This document shows, piece by piece, positions 48,481 through 60,800 of a stretch of 64,000 bases of DNA. Below the pieces are notes generated by a model, which searched no databases, was not told where the DNA came from, and saw nothing but the letters and a program-made list of their open reading frames with translations. The DNA comes from Melanocharis versteri (Eukaryota > Chordata > Aves > Passeriformes > Melanocharitidae): the NCBI GenBank assembly GCA_013397845.1, contig VZTG01005428.1, forward strand, positions 264,576 to 328,575, given 5' to 3'. Numbering within the stretch: the first letter of the stretch is position 1; each line of letters opens with the position of its first letter. A program made the translations under genes and the position numbers.

Positions 48481-51400
48481 TAAGTTAGGTACCGGCTTTT
48501 ATCTAATTCAATAGCTACTGAACTCTGGGCCGTTTACATTATACACCCTGACTTCTTCAGGTTCTTTGTCAGGCACTGGGACTGCACACAGTCCTTCAGA
48601 AAACTGAAAGCAAATCTCTTGTTGCGTGCCATTAACTCCTGTTGATTTGGCTTAGCGCCTGAAGATGCTCTTTTTTTTCCCAAATTCCACTGAATTGTTA
48701 AGGTGATTTTTTTTGATTCGATTTTCTTATAAATCGGGAAGGTCTGCTCTGCAAGAGAAACGCTTCCTTTTAAAGTCTCAGATTTGATCAATCCCATGTT
48801 CCTTGGGGTACTGTTTTATTTGACATCTCACACTGTCATGGTACATATCAAACAAAACCTGCATTTACTACTTTAAAAAAAAATTTACTGTTGTGGGTTT
48901 TTTATACCTTATGGTGTTTGCTTGTACATTTTTATTATGCGTCACAAATCCTTCTTGGACTGCAACCTTATTCTGATTGTCTGAAATTTAAATAGAGGTC
49001 CTAGGATGTTCCTATGAATAAATCAGATGATCCATGCTCTGTGTAGTATCTTCTTAGTGTGGTACATTAACCTGAATCACACTAGAAAAAAATCCTGCTT
49101 CCAGATTTCCATTATTTTTATGGATCCTGTAGACTTCAGAGAGTATTTACATATTTATAGACACACATATATATATTTGGCAAGAGAGATAGATTTCCTA
49201 GCTGGTTTCCCTCCTATGTTATCATGGAGCTCGGGGAAGTGATGGTGGATGTTGCTGACAGCCTCCAGCTGATATCACCGATCACTCAAACGCAGGAATG
49301 ATTTACATGTGTGTTCTGTCATTTAAAACCAGTTCAGCTTTTGGCTGGTTATTTTGTTTTGTCTAAATTGAGGACACGGATGCTGATTGCTGCTCAGACG
49401 ATAAGAGACAAGTGCCTCAGGAGGCAGAGAGGAGGAAATCCCTCTTGTCACTGCTGTCATCACAGGATGGCCACACCGAGAGCTTCCAGCACTCTGCAGA
49501 GACTGGAGTGGAAGCCTCTCAGTCTCAACCACGCTCCTTGTTTTTGTAAAAACAGGTTTGTCCTGCCTTCTCTAGCAGTTAATCCAATATCCATGTCAAT
49601 TCAAGATGCCCATTGGCAAAAATCTTCATCAAGTAGTGGTTATGTGATTTGCACAAAGTTTTGATCTGCTTATTTTTTCTAAAGACAGTGTTGATACATT
49701 TCATATGAAAACTGAGTAAATGGGAAGATTTTCTGGCTGGATCTGGAGTCATGCTTAAGCAGGGAAATACACAGCTCAGAAAATGGATCTTTGTGTGTTC
49801 TTATGTATGGCTAGATGTGTAAAGTGCAAATTTAATTTCAATTTTGATGCTATATTTGTAATATAACAGTGAATTTATCGGCACAATCAAGAGTGAGTGG
49901 TCTATAAGTAGCTACATTTTCAGCTGTGGGTTTAAAAAGAAATTCTTTTTTTAATATAAATCTTGATTTCTAACTGCAACTGCCACTCTTGGCAAGCCTA
50001 CACGAAAAATCAGTTCAACAGAAATTCAAGCTCACTCTTTTGCTGATATCTATCATAAAATCTCAAAAGGTTTTGAGTATTCTTATAGTCATCTCCCGTG
50101 GGCTTCCTGTGTTAGCACACGTATGTTTTAACTGCATCCTTTTTCAAAATAGGCACTCTCACCCTTGAGTCAAACTCTGTATTCATGAGATGGAACAGAT
50201 ACTGAAGAGAACGTGGAATCTGAAAGCCCCACATTCTTTGCCCAAGGAAGGGATCCTTAGGGAAAAGGGGATATTCCTCTTTGTGAGGTTAAGAACAGTG
50301 AAGAACTTGCAGGCCATTAGGAGGGAAGATGAGAAAATGGAGCTATCATTGTTTGATACCTGTTTTCAATATTTCACAATTTCTCTCTTGTACAAACAAG
50401 AGGAATCTCTAAGGTTCAGTTAGAACACACATGGGGAGTTTTTATATTCAGTTATAGAAATACAAGCGTTGTGGAGGGTGCTTAATATTAAAAGGTCACA
50501 TATCTGGAAATAGTTTGGTTTAAATATATATGTATAAAAACTGATTCATTGCTGCATAATTCTAGTTTTGAAGTCAGTTGATTTCAATGTATTTTGGGAT
50601 TGAAGTAATGTAAGAGTGAATCAGTTCCATAATTATTTTGGGAAAAAATGATATGCTAGTAGTTCTGGGGAATTTTTTTTCTGTACAAATCATTACTGCT
50701 TAAGAAGGGAAACCATACCTTTCCTCATATGTCTAAATTAATTTCATCTTGCATATGCAGAAATGTTTCTTTTTAGGTTTGATTAGGGAAAGATTTTTTT
50801 TTTCTTTTGTAAATGGCAGATGTCTCAGATGAGTAAGAGAATTAGGCATGCTGTTATGAGCAAGAATCCTAAAAAATCAGATTATTGTAAGAAAGAGGAA
50901 CTGAAAGTGTGAAAAAGAAAGCTTACTTATAAACATCTCTAAATTTAACTTATTAAAAAAATAAGATTTTTTTACCACCTTTGACAACTGAAGCTGTTAA
51001 TCAAAAAGAAATAATCAAATTCTTAGCATTTTCTTAGTAACAAAGAAGAGAGGATAACATTTTGGGTGTAAGTTAATCAAATATTATCACTGGCTGATAG
51101 TGAGGGAGAAATTTTAGTAACTATATTAATTGCTATGGAAACATGGCCTTAAGGCAGCTTGCAGGGTATTTGTTGAGGTTATAGGTTCAAAATATTTTTT
51201 TTTCTTGTCAGTCTTCATTAAGGTGTAAAAATTGCAGTAATAGATGTGTTATATGCAGTGCTTTAATTAGCCAAGAAATACATGTTGATAAATGTGTGGT
51301 AACAGAGCTGTCAAAAACCTTAAAGGCCTGAAGTAATATTTAGGGTTTTTATTTAAATCATCTGAGATGGATAGATAAGCATTAACAAAAACTTAAAAGC

Positions 51401-54400
51401 AAAGAAAAAAATGTTGGAAATACATTCACATTGCAAAGAGAAATATTGGAACACTAATGGGATCTTGTCAGCTAAATATTGTTACTGAGTATCCATACAG
51501 AAATGTAAAATGTTCTGTTTGATTGATTAAAGCATTGTGAAACTGTGTGAAAAGACAGATGTTTCAGGAAAAATGGGGAAGGATCCGTGATTAATTGCTA
51601 CTAGAATATAGTTGTAGTTAATGTAGATCAGCCGAGTACCAAAGCACCACAATCTGTTTGCCACAGAGTTTCAAAGGTGCATCTCTGCTGGCAAGAAGCA
51701 TTCAATTGTGGTCAAACTTAGGATTCACATCTGGCATGCGGCCGCCCAGACTTCAGCAGGTCTGGAAAAAAATTCTGCCAGGATTGTTTTATTCACAGGG
51801 AGAGAAAGAGCATCCTGCTGGAGCTCCAGTCTGAAAAGGCACGAGAAATGATGTTCTCAGCATACAGAGAACACGGGTGGGAGTGTGGCACTAGGGACAG
51901 TGGTGGAAGACTAAAGAAAAAATTATTTTCCCCTGGCAAATGGAGGTGTGTAATAAAATAGGAAATAGGAAAATAAAAGGGGAAAACAGTTTGGGGTGAA
52001 GAGTAGAAGGGTTGCTGGGGACCTGTTTTACTTAGAGATGTTCTGAGAACTATTGATAATGGACAAAAAGCATCACTCTGAACCTTGATTGGATGTGAAG
52101 AGTCAGATGAACCACTCCCACACAATGCTGTCAGCCTTTATGTAAGGGTTTTTTACACAGTAACAAAATAAATTATTAAAACCTGACCTTGTTAGTCTCT
52201 GCCTATGCGAAGATTTATTCATTATTTCAGCCTGCAGAATCATGCGATTGCTTGATTTAGTAGCTGCAAAAACAATGCTTTTAATATTAAGAACCTAGAG
52301 TGAAGCAACAAGTAGTGGTATTATCTCACAACCCACATCTATGGCAATGTATTCTTTTCATGTTTTATTAGATGCAGTTGCTGCTTATCTTCCTAACTTC
52401 AAGTTTTCTAGCTGACAAATTTATTTTAGTGTTTTTTTCTTGCATTTTGTGTTTGCTATTTATTGTTGATGGGTCACAGTTCATTGACAATTGTAGATGG
52501 CTGTGATGTATTAACACATGGCAGTTAACTTTTCCATTTTCCTTCCTTTAAAGCATACACTTATAATTGTATGTGCATATGTAAAACCCTAAAAAGAAAA
52601 CTTGGAAAGCCAGGTGGGCTGGCTATCCAAAAATCATTAGCCACTGTTAATAATTTGACATGGTGGCTTTTGAAAGATACTACGTTCTACTTTGGGATTT
52701 TATTACTTATATATGCCATTTCATCATCTCTTTACAATTGGGAAAACCAGAAAATAGTCTTGATGGAAAGGTTTAGGGTGAGATGAAGATGTAATTAATG
52801 GACACAGAAATAGGTAATGACACTGTGGCCGGTGTAGCTCATTTAAATTTTATTCTTACTAATACTTAAATAATGTGCCTAATACTGAGAATGCACTTCA
52901 GCATTTCCCTTCTGGGTGTTTGAGTCTTGGCTTGCTTTTATGAAAATTAGTGATCTGTTCTACTTTTACACCCTGAATGGGAAATTGCAGGAAGGCCTGT
53001 TTGTACAGCTCTATCGTGAGAGCATTGGAGCTGGATCATAAAGAGCCTGTAGTTAAACCATCATTTGTGGGGAAAGATCCACAGTGGTAAACATGGGAAT
53101 GGCCCTAATCCAATAAAAAAGATTCATGTGTTTTCTACATACGTTGTCCTCGGCTTAAAAGTATTATGATCTGCTGTAAAAACTGCCATTTCACTTGTGC
53201 TTTGGGCAGAAAGGAGAATTAGGAAGCAGAGGGAGGGACATGGAATAATCATATCAAATGGTTCAGATGCACAATTTAAAGGGGTGATTTGCAGGACCTT
53301 ATGCAGTGTCTGCTCAGCAGGAGAGGTGGTGGGAGAGGATGGAGGGAATTGTTGCACTCCTGTGCAGATCTGTGATGGGAACGAGACTTTGGTGCCATTC
53401 TGGTGTCCACACCTCAGGCAGGACAGAGCTGGGGAGGTGTGAGGAGAGGCACCAAAACTGGTGTCAGGCATACAAGGAGGCACTGGGAAGGCTGGTTTAA
53501 CACACCTCTTTTAAAGGTGGGATGGAGTAGGACTGAGATTTATAAACTCTAGGAGTTGGTGAAGATGGCATTTGTAAAAGAGAGTGCCCAGACACCCCCA
53601 GAGCAGTGGGTGTAAGCCTAGCTAGGATGGATACCTGTAATAATCTGTCCATGGTAGAACGGACCTGGGCCTGGGATAATTTATTTCACTGCTTAGGCAG
53701 CTTTTCCCTCCTAGAGTGATGGCCTCGACCTATTTATGTGGCCTTCAATCTCTTTTTCCTGTGGGTCAGTGAAAGGCTAAGCTGTGCAACTTCTTTACCA
53801 GGAGACTGTAGGAAAATGATAGGTAAGGGGTTTTGTTACGGACCTCAGTTTTGAAGTTGCTCTAATGTTTATTTGCCTTACATGACTATGAACTATTCTT
53901 TCTGCTTGGTCTGAAGTGTGCAAGAAGGACAGTTGCAGGCAGAAGGTTGAATAAATCATTGATTCTCAACAAAACAGGAAGAAATTTGCAAAGGATATTT
54001 TTTCTTTCTCCTCAGAGGCTGCAGCCTGTTGTTCCCTGGATATTGCCCTCATGTGAAAGAGGGTTAGCTCTCTTCCAACCCTTTAGACACATCTTCTACA
54101 CTTTTTCCATGGCAGCCAAGGTGTACTCCAGGGACTACTGATTGCCTTAATTTCCACATTTTCATGGTTCTGTATATTTAAAGGGAATATAAATTAATAT
54201 TAGATGAGATAAAATCAAGATAAAGAGAGAAGAATGCAAAAACAATGGGACATTTTATGACTAGTAAGAAGAATACCAAGTTTTAAATGCTCTTGTACCA
54301 GCACTCAGTCAAATGAAAATAAAGTGATCAGTGATGACAGGTTTGAATTTTGGGTAGCTGGTGAAATTTCACTTTTCTTAATCCAAGATTTATTAATGCC

Positions 54401-55912
54401 AAGACAACGCTATCCCAGGGTTCCTTGTGGACTTACACCCTCACATCCTTAGGCTATACATAATTTATTTGTACTATTTAAATGTACATTTTGTAGATTT
54501 TAACTTTGGGCTTTAGAAATCTAAATTATGGATGCACCGTTTGAGGAGAAAAAGGAATTACAAGATTTATATATAATGAAAAAGCAAGGAACTGAAGAAC
54601 CTCCCTCTCCTCAGCACTGTTGTGTCCCTGTGGTCCCAACCACCTAAATTCAAGGCATTACACTTTCTGTCTCATCTGGCCTCAAAGGCACTGTTATCAC
54701 TTCACAAATTGCAAGTTGATTCAGATTGCCCTTAAATCACCCAGCATCCTTCTGTTAAGTCTTGTCTGCCTGAATTCACACTTTCCAGGACCCCTGACAG
54801 ATGAGGTCCCTACCTAGATGAGAGCCTCAAAACTCTCATTTTCACCTGGGACTGCATTTAAAAAGTACCTCTGCAACACCACAAGTTGTCACAAATAGCA
54901 GAAGGATTACAAGGCAAAAGTCTTGTCGCTGCAGGAAATTAATGAACAAAGAAAACCTTTAAGCACTCCCATTATTTAACAGCACTAGATCAGTGTGATG
55001 TATACAGTAAGATCTCCTAAAAGATACACATAGTTTTTAAAAATTCTAATATATTCTCATTCCCAGATTTCTCTTTCTTTTTGAATCTCAGGCCTAATTC
55101 TATGTTCTCCTGAGGATTTCACAGCTCCTGCTGCCATTAAAAGATGCTTTTGAAATAAATACCTGTTGTCTGGCAGGGGGTCAGAGGCAGCAGCACCTGG
55201 GATAAGAGGCAGCCTATCCTGCAGAGAGCAGCACTGCTCTGAGATGCCATTCCTGCTTTTTTTTTCAGAGCAGTGCACGTGGTGGCTGCTACCAGGTTTG
55301 CTTCCTGGCTCTTTCTGCTCCTGTATCATGTTGCAGAATTGATACACAGCGCTGTAAATGGTTTGAAACGATGTTAAACACAGACTGCTATCTGCAAAAA
55401 TAGAAGCAAACAGGGAGAGCAGGGCAAGCAATCTAGGCTGTGAAATCCAGTCATCGGGTAAGTTTTTCTGATGGCAATGTGTTAAATCACCATGCAAATA
55501 ATGCTGAAAAGAATTATCTTTCAGGAGACCTCTGCCACTCAGTGCTGGATTTCTGCCTCCACTTTGCTTTTGCCTTACTTAAGCAAGACAACACTCTGCT
55601 TCTTTCTTTCCCAGATCTGGAAAGCAGAGTTTTTTTAGAGAGTGGACTGTATTTTGTATGTTTTATTTCTTTCTGGATAGTATTTGTTCGGAGCATGACT
55701 AGAAAGAACTCCAGAGTGTGATCTTCCCTTTCCAATCTTACCTTTCTTGATGAGCACTGACACAGACATCATTGTGGCCACTAAAGTATCCTCATGACTC
55801 CTGAGATCACACCCATGGAAATACATGGGATGTCTTGGTGAGAGCTCTTGTTGTAGGTCCTTCACAAAATCAGATAGATGTCACTGTTTCACTTGTGTTC
55901 TGTGTTTTCAAG
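48481..55912. other. Long non-coding stretch, no feature recognised
   Basis: About 7.4 kb of mostly AT-rich DNA with no repeat family or gene that I recognise. The part from 50400 to 51500 is particularly AT-rich. A NotI-type GCGGCCGC occurs alone at 51738-51745. The 146-residue minus-strand frame at 55057-55497 is the longest non-repeat frame here and has no known domain. It is notable that 7 kb lack visible mobile elements; older, unrecognised ones may exist. Confidence 0.5.
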
Positions 55913-56001
55913 GTTGTGGTTGTTTTTTGTTTGTTTGTTTGTTTTTGTTTGTGTTTTTGTTTGGTTTTTTTGTTTGTTTGGTTTTTTGGTTGTGTTTTTT
56001 T
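55913..56001. repeat. T/G-rich (TTTG)n low-complexity tract
   Basis: (GTTT)n units mixed with GGTTTTTT pieces run for about 90 bases on the plus strand. Plus-strand frames here (Phe/Leu/Val/Cys-rich) and the Lys/Gln/Asn/Thr-rich minus-strand frame are artefacts of the repeat. Confidence 0.9.
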
Positions 56002-57818
56002 CCCCCTGCTTTTAAAAGTAAAAAAAAAAACAAACCCTAGATGCACTGAGGAACAGCCTGAGCTTTCCCAAATATTTTCCTGGTTAGTCTTTTCCTGCAT
56101 TAGCTGTAATGGCACTGGCACTAGTCTGAAAATTGTTGATAGTTGGTTGGACTCCTGCAGCTTCTCTTAGAAGTCTGCTTCACAGTCAACCCTATCTTGA
56201 TGGGTTATTTCTCTTGTATTCGTATTCATATTTACCCATCATGGCAGATATAGCTGAAACCAGCTGCCTCAAGTCTTAGTTTGGGGCCCTGACAATTGGA
56301 CCATTGTGCTGTCTTGTCAGACACCCCTTTGAAAAGCTAATTGTGTCTATCCAGGTGTTTCATGCTGATATTCCTTCTCAGAGAAAACATATCTATTTTG
56401 GCAGATCCGTCTTTCCTTGTAGGGGCAGTCTCTTTAGCACTCCTGTTTCAGCTTTTTCCTTTCTGTCAATACTTCTGGAAATAAGGGGTGTGGAAGAAAT
56501 GCTGTTTTAAATAATAAGCACAGCTTGCTAAATGACAGTCACAACATTCGTAACATCCAAGTTTAAACAAGGAAAGAAGTAGTTGAAGCACAGTACATCG
56601 TGTATTGTTCTTACAATAAATTTTATTTTCTATCAAGTGTAAGCAAATCAGTAAATCTCTCTGTCCTACCTCAATTTACCTGTTGGGATATGTGTGACAG
56701 ATTGCTTTAAGGGCTTATCACTCACTGGGTACCTATAAATTCACAATTGTTGCTGTTGTCATAAATCTGTTAATTTCCTGTGCAGTAGCTCTTATCCTTT
56801 TCTCCCGCTTTCTTGGTTTTGCGTTGTCGATAGTTGTGTGAACAGTGCTTAAGTACTGAATAAGGCACTTGATTAAAGGCAGTGAGGAAAGTGGTTGAGA
56901 TATTATGGACTGGTCTTTTAAAAAGTGTCCATGATTCAAAACTTGCATATTCATACCTGTTAGCTGCTTTGAATGCTCAGATGAGCTAAAACGGGGTGAC
57001 AGGTTTGATGTTTCTCTTTGGAGGAAAGTGGAGGAATAATTTCATAACAAAACAGACAAATTTTACTAAAAATCTAACTTCTAGAAAGAAGGAAATATTT
57101 CTTGTCCCATATGCAATTATATTTGACATCTAACCCTGTTATTTGGGTGAGCATAGTTCCTCTGGAATTGCTTTAAAGCTCTTGAGGTTGACTCCAATTT
57201 CATGAAATGGAGTTCTTACCTTAGTATAATAAGCCAGAAAGATGTTTCATCATGTTTAATATTTCAAATTGTATGAAAAAAACCAAGGAAGACAAATAAA
57301 CAGTGGGCCTTTACAGTAAAAGTGTTGCAATCTGGTTTTTAAGTGGGATACTAGGGTCCCAATAAGGCTGAGATGGGAATATTTGTTCTTTTCTGTTCTG
57401 TGCAAATTAGTACTGATTTTCATATCATCTGAAGCCCCTCATGGGGTTCATGTGGCCTCCCTCCCCATGGATGTAATTCATGGGCTTGATGGTGTAGTAA
57501 GCAGTTTATAAATCTTCCTTAAACTCTGTGCTTATATGTAATGATTGTAGCCTGATTCCTGAAGACTGTTTTGTGCCAAATCTTTGGGAGGCTGCTTTGT
57601 GGATTTGCCTCTCTCTTGTGGATTTCTTAGATAAAATTCCGTAGGCAGCACGTATATCAAAGTGTATTTGAGAAGGTAAATATTGCTGGTCCTCGTGGAA
57701 ACAAATCAGGAATATTATTTATATATATTAAAATGCGTATATAAAAATTATCATGCAGTCTACTACCTGCGTTCCAGTTAAAATCCAGAAAAATGCTTCA
57801 AGGGTCATATGCTGGGTC
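56002..57818. other. Non-coding DNA, no feature recognised
   Basis: AT-rich sequence, no gene or repeat family recognised. The left end carries a short A10 run directly after the T/G-rich tract. Confidence 0.5.
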
Positions 57819-57871
57819 TTTTTTTTTTTTTTTTNNNNNNNNNNNNNNNNNNNNNNNNNNNNNNNTTTTTT
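57819..57871. other. Assembly gap (31 N) inside a poly-T run
   Basis: T16 (57819-57834) is followed by 31 N (57835-57865) and T6 (57866-57871). The gap interrupts what is probably one longer homopolymer. The real length and any variants inside it are unknown. The 63-residue frame that crosses it is meaningless. Confidence 0.98.
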
Positions 57872-60800
57872 GAGTTTTAACTTTCTTTCAAGTTTCACAG
57901 ATGCCTGTGGTGCTACATTGGTTTATGATAGTTTATTTAAATAATAAATGCTGCAATAGGTCTCTGTGCCTTCATAATATTGTCCTTCAAAATTAGCATT
58001 GAATCAGTCATCCAAGGGTGGAGTTGATAAATTTGAATGTTTTGGCAGCAAATAAGCTAATTAGAGGATGTTTATAATTTAAAAGCATTGTGCTAGTTGT
58101 TTTGAAATTGCACATCAGCAGGAATAAAAATATTGGATGTGAAAGCAGCAACTGCAGTGACAGAACTGTTAAGTAAAATTCTTGTATTTTTAAAAGAAAT
58201 ACAAAAATGTTTGAGTTTTTAAATGCTCTAAAGAACAGAAGCAGGAATGTGTTATTGAGGTAGCAGGGATTCCAGTATGTGCTGGGGGTAAAATGTGAGT
58301 TCTCTACCAGTATCTTCAATAAAACATCACTTACAGGGCTCAGGGTTTGTGAGGAAATCACAGGCAAATTCACTGAGAGGAATAAGATGGGTTAGAAAGT
58401 TGTGAGGGGCTATTTGAGTGCACAAAAACCTCTGACACTTGTTTTGTTGCAGTTGAGTAGAAGCTCTTTGCTCCTTTGGCTTCAGAGAGCGAGCTCAGAG
58501 GAGTTGCTCTGAATGCTTAGTTAAAAATCATTTCAGATTGACTTATGGAGGGTATTGTGGCATGGCCTGAAAACTGGAGTATCCAGCGACAGGTACAAAG
58601 GAAAGATATCCAGCTGAGCAACTTTCAGATCTTACTAAATATCTTTGGGTTTGATCTGGAAGAGGAATAAAATGGAAATTTCCAGAGGCAGCTGAATCGA
58701 GGGAAGTGGTGAGTGCTGGTGAGGGTGGACAAGTTTAATTTTACACAAGCATTTAGAAGCTGAAGAAAGTGGTAAAAAAATATATTAAAAAATTTAAAGT
58801 TCAGGGAAGTGAACTTAATATATCTGGAAAATAATTTAGCTATTCAGTGGGAGGGAAAAATCAGCAAGACATCAAGGAATGAAACTGAACAGCAATTTTC
58901 ATTTTATTATGCAGATGAAAATTTGGAAGAAGTCTTTTGATTCCTGAGAGTAGCAAATTATACCTTCCTGACACATGAATGAGATTCCTATTGATGCATC
59001 TGCATGCAACTCCCTTTAATATCTGAGAACAGGGACTGTTGCAGAAAGTACGGGTGGTCTGAATTCAGGGGATGGCTGTCCACCAGTTTGCAGGCTTAAC
59101 TGAACCTCTTTCCAGCCAAGGTCTTAATTATTGTTTGGTTTTAAGCTGGCAGAATTCCATGACCTTAAATTGAGCGTTCTGGAGGAGAGCATTGGTGCTA
59201 TTCATTGCAGAAAAAAAGCCTGGTATATTACTCCAATCTGATCTTCCAGAAAAGCAGTTCTCTTACACACAGCCTTTGGGGAAAAATACGAATTCCCTTC
59301 CTGAACTGAATTAATCCTAAGGATTAATTTTGCCATCAGACTTCACTTCTGACCTTGGACAAGACATTTAAACTATCCACATCTCTGTTCTCAGCCTATG
59401 CTTAAAATTTACACTTCTTCCTGTTTATTCCAGCTGCAAACGCAACAGTTTCTTGTGATGTGTCTGCATGGGTGGGAGTACTGTAGGCTCTAGACGTTTT
59501 TATTTGAATAATAGCAAGACAGAAAAGAAAGAAAACCAGAGGTTAGAAAAACAATGTTTTAGGTGCACATTGTTTAAGGTGTCCCTTAAACGGAGGAGCT
59601 TCCATTACTTGGCCTGGAGAGTGAGGCATTCAGCAGTGCCTACTGCTGGCATGTCATTTTGTCTGCTGAGAGCCACAGCAGATCAGAGCTCACAGGACAC
59701 ACCAAGAGGCAGAGTTTGTGTCTGTCATAAAGCCTAGAGGGTCACTGGCACTGTGCTGTCATTAACTGAGCTGCCGATTAAATAGTATCCTCATTATAAT
59801 ACATTTAGTTTTTCATGAACCTTTTTATTTGTATAATTCAGTGGACACCTTTCCTTTTGTGGCTCCTCCTTCTGGTTTTTTTGAGTTTTATCAAGACCGA
59901 AGCAAGCACAGCTCAGTGTTCACCGAAAGCCTCAGGCTGACAGAAACGAAGTAGCTGCTCACAATCTCAGCTGTTGTCTCCAAATTACGATGTCAAATGC
60001 CAGGATGCCTTTTCACCAACTTCCCTCATTCTTTCCCCCTCATTTTGGCGGCAGAGAGTGCAACACACGCACACCTTCACCTCTAACAGCCTCATAAATC
60101 CATGGGTTGAAGTTGTGTAGGAATGGACAATTTGTCACCTAATGAGAGACAACAGACTCACCTAGGCCAAGGCCAGCTGTTCCCTGGGTGTGGGGGGAGG
60201 AAGGAGGGTTATACTGGTGTGCAAGGAGATGGGTAGGGCTGATGGCTGGGCAGAGGGATGTTCAGAAGGTCTCTGAGAAGTTCCTGTGTTACACCAGATG
60301 TAAGTACAGGCTTGTGGTCTTTACCTCTGTACAGCAAGACACCATCTCTTGGGTAGTGGGTGAATATTCCACTGTGTTGGTGCCGGTGTGTGACAGTGGA
60401 CTTTGGCAGATTATTATCCTAACTTTTTCGTTTCTTGCTGATTTAGCAGGAATATGGGTCTGGAGCTTATCAGACTTTCCTGCACTGATTTCTCAGCGTT
60501 TACTTTTCTCTCTTCAGCCTGTGGTTTTGTGGTCTTCTCACAGAAGGGATCTTTGTGGCAGAATGAGATTCTCTGGTTAAGGACTTTAGACCTTGACTAC
60601 TTATAGACTAAAAGTTAATATAGTTGTGTTAAAAGAACCTCAACAAAAACCTCCAAAATATTCTACTGTGTTATCTTCCATTGATATGTATTAGATTCCC
60701 AAGCAACCACATAATCACATTGTCCTTCCTTGCCCCTACTTCTCCTTTACTATTCTGTTAACTTGGTTTGTAAGCTCTTTTGTAGGAGTGGATTCATCTT

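Noticed and set aside
51738..51745. Lone NotI site preceded by GCATGC, suggesting a cloning polylinker
   Set aside because: No other polylinker sites or vector sequence lie next to it; a single site in 64 kb can be chance.
55057..55497. 146-residue minus-strand open frame
   Set aside because: No domain recognised; length is within what chance gives for 64 kb in six frames.
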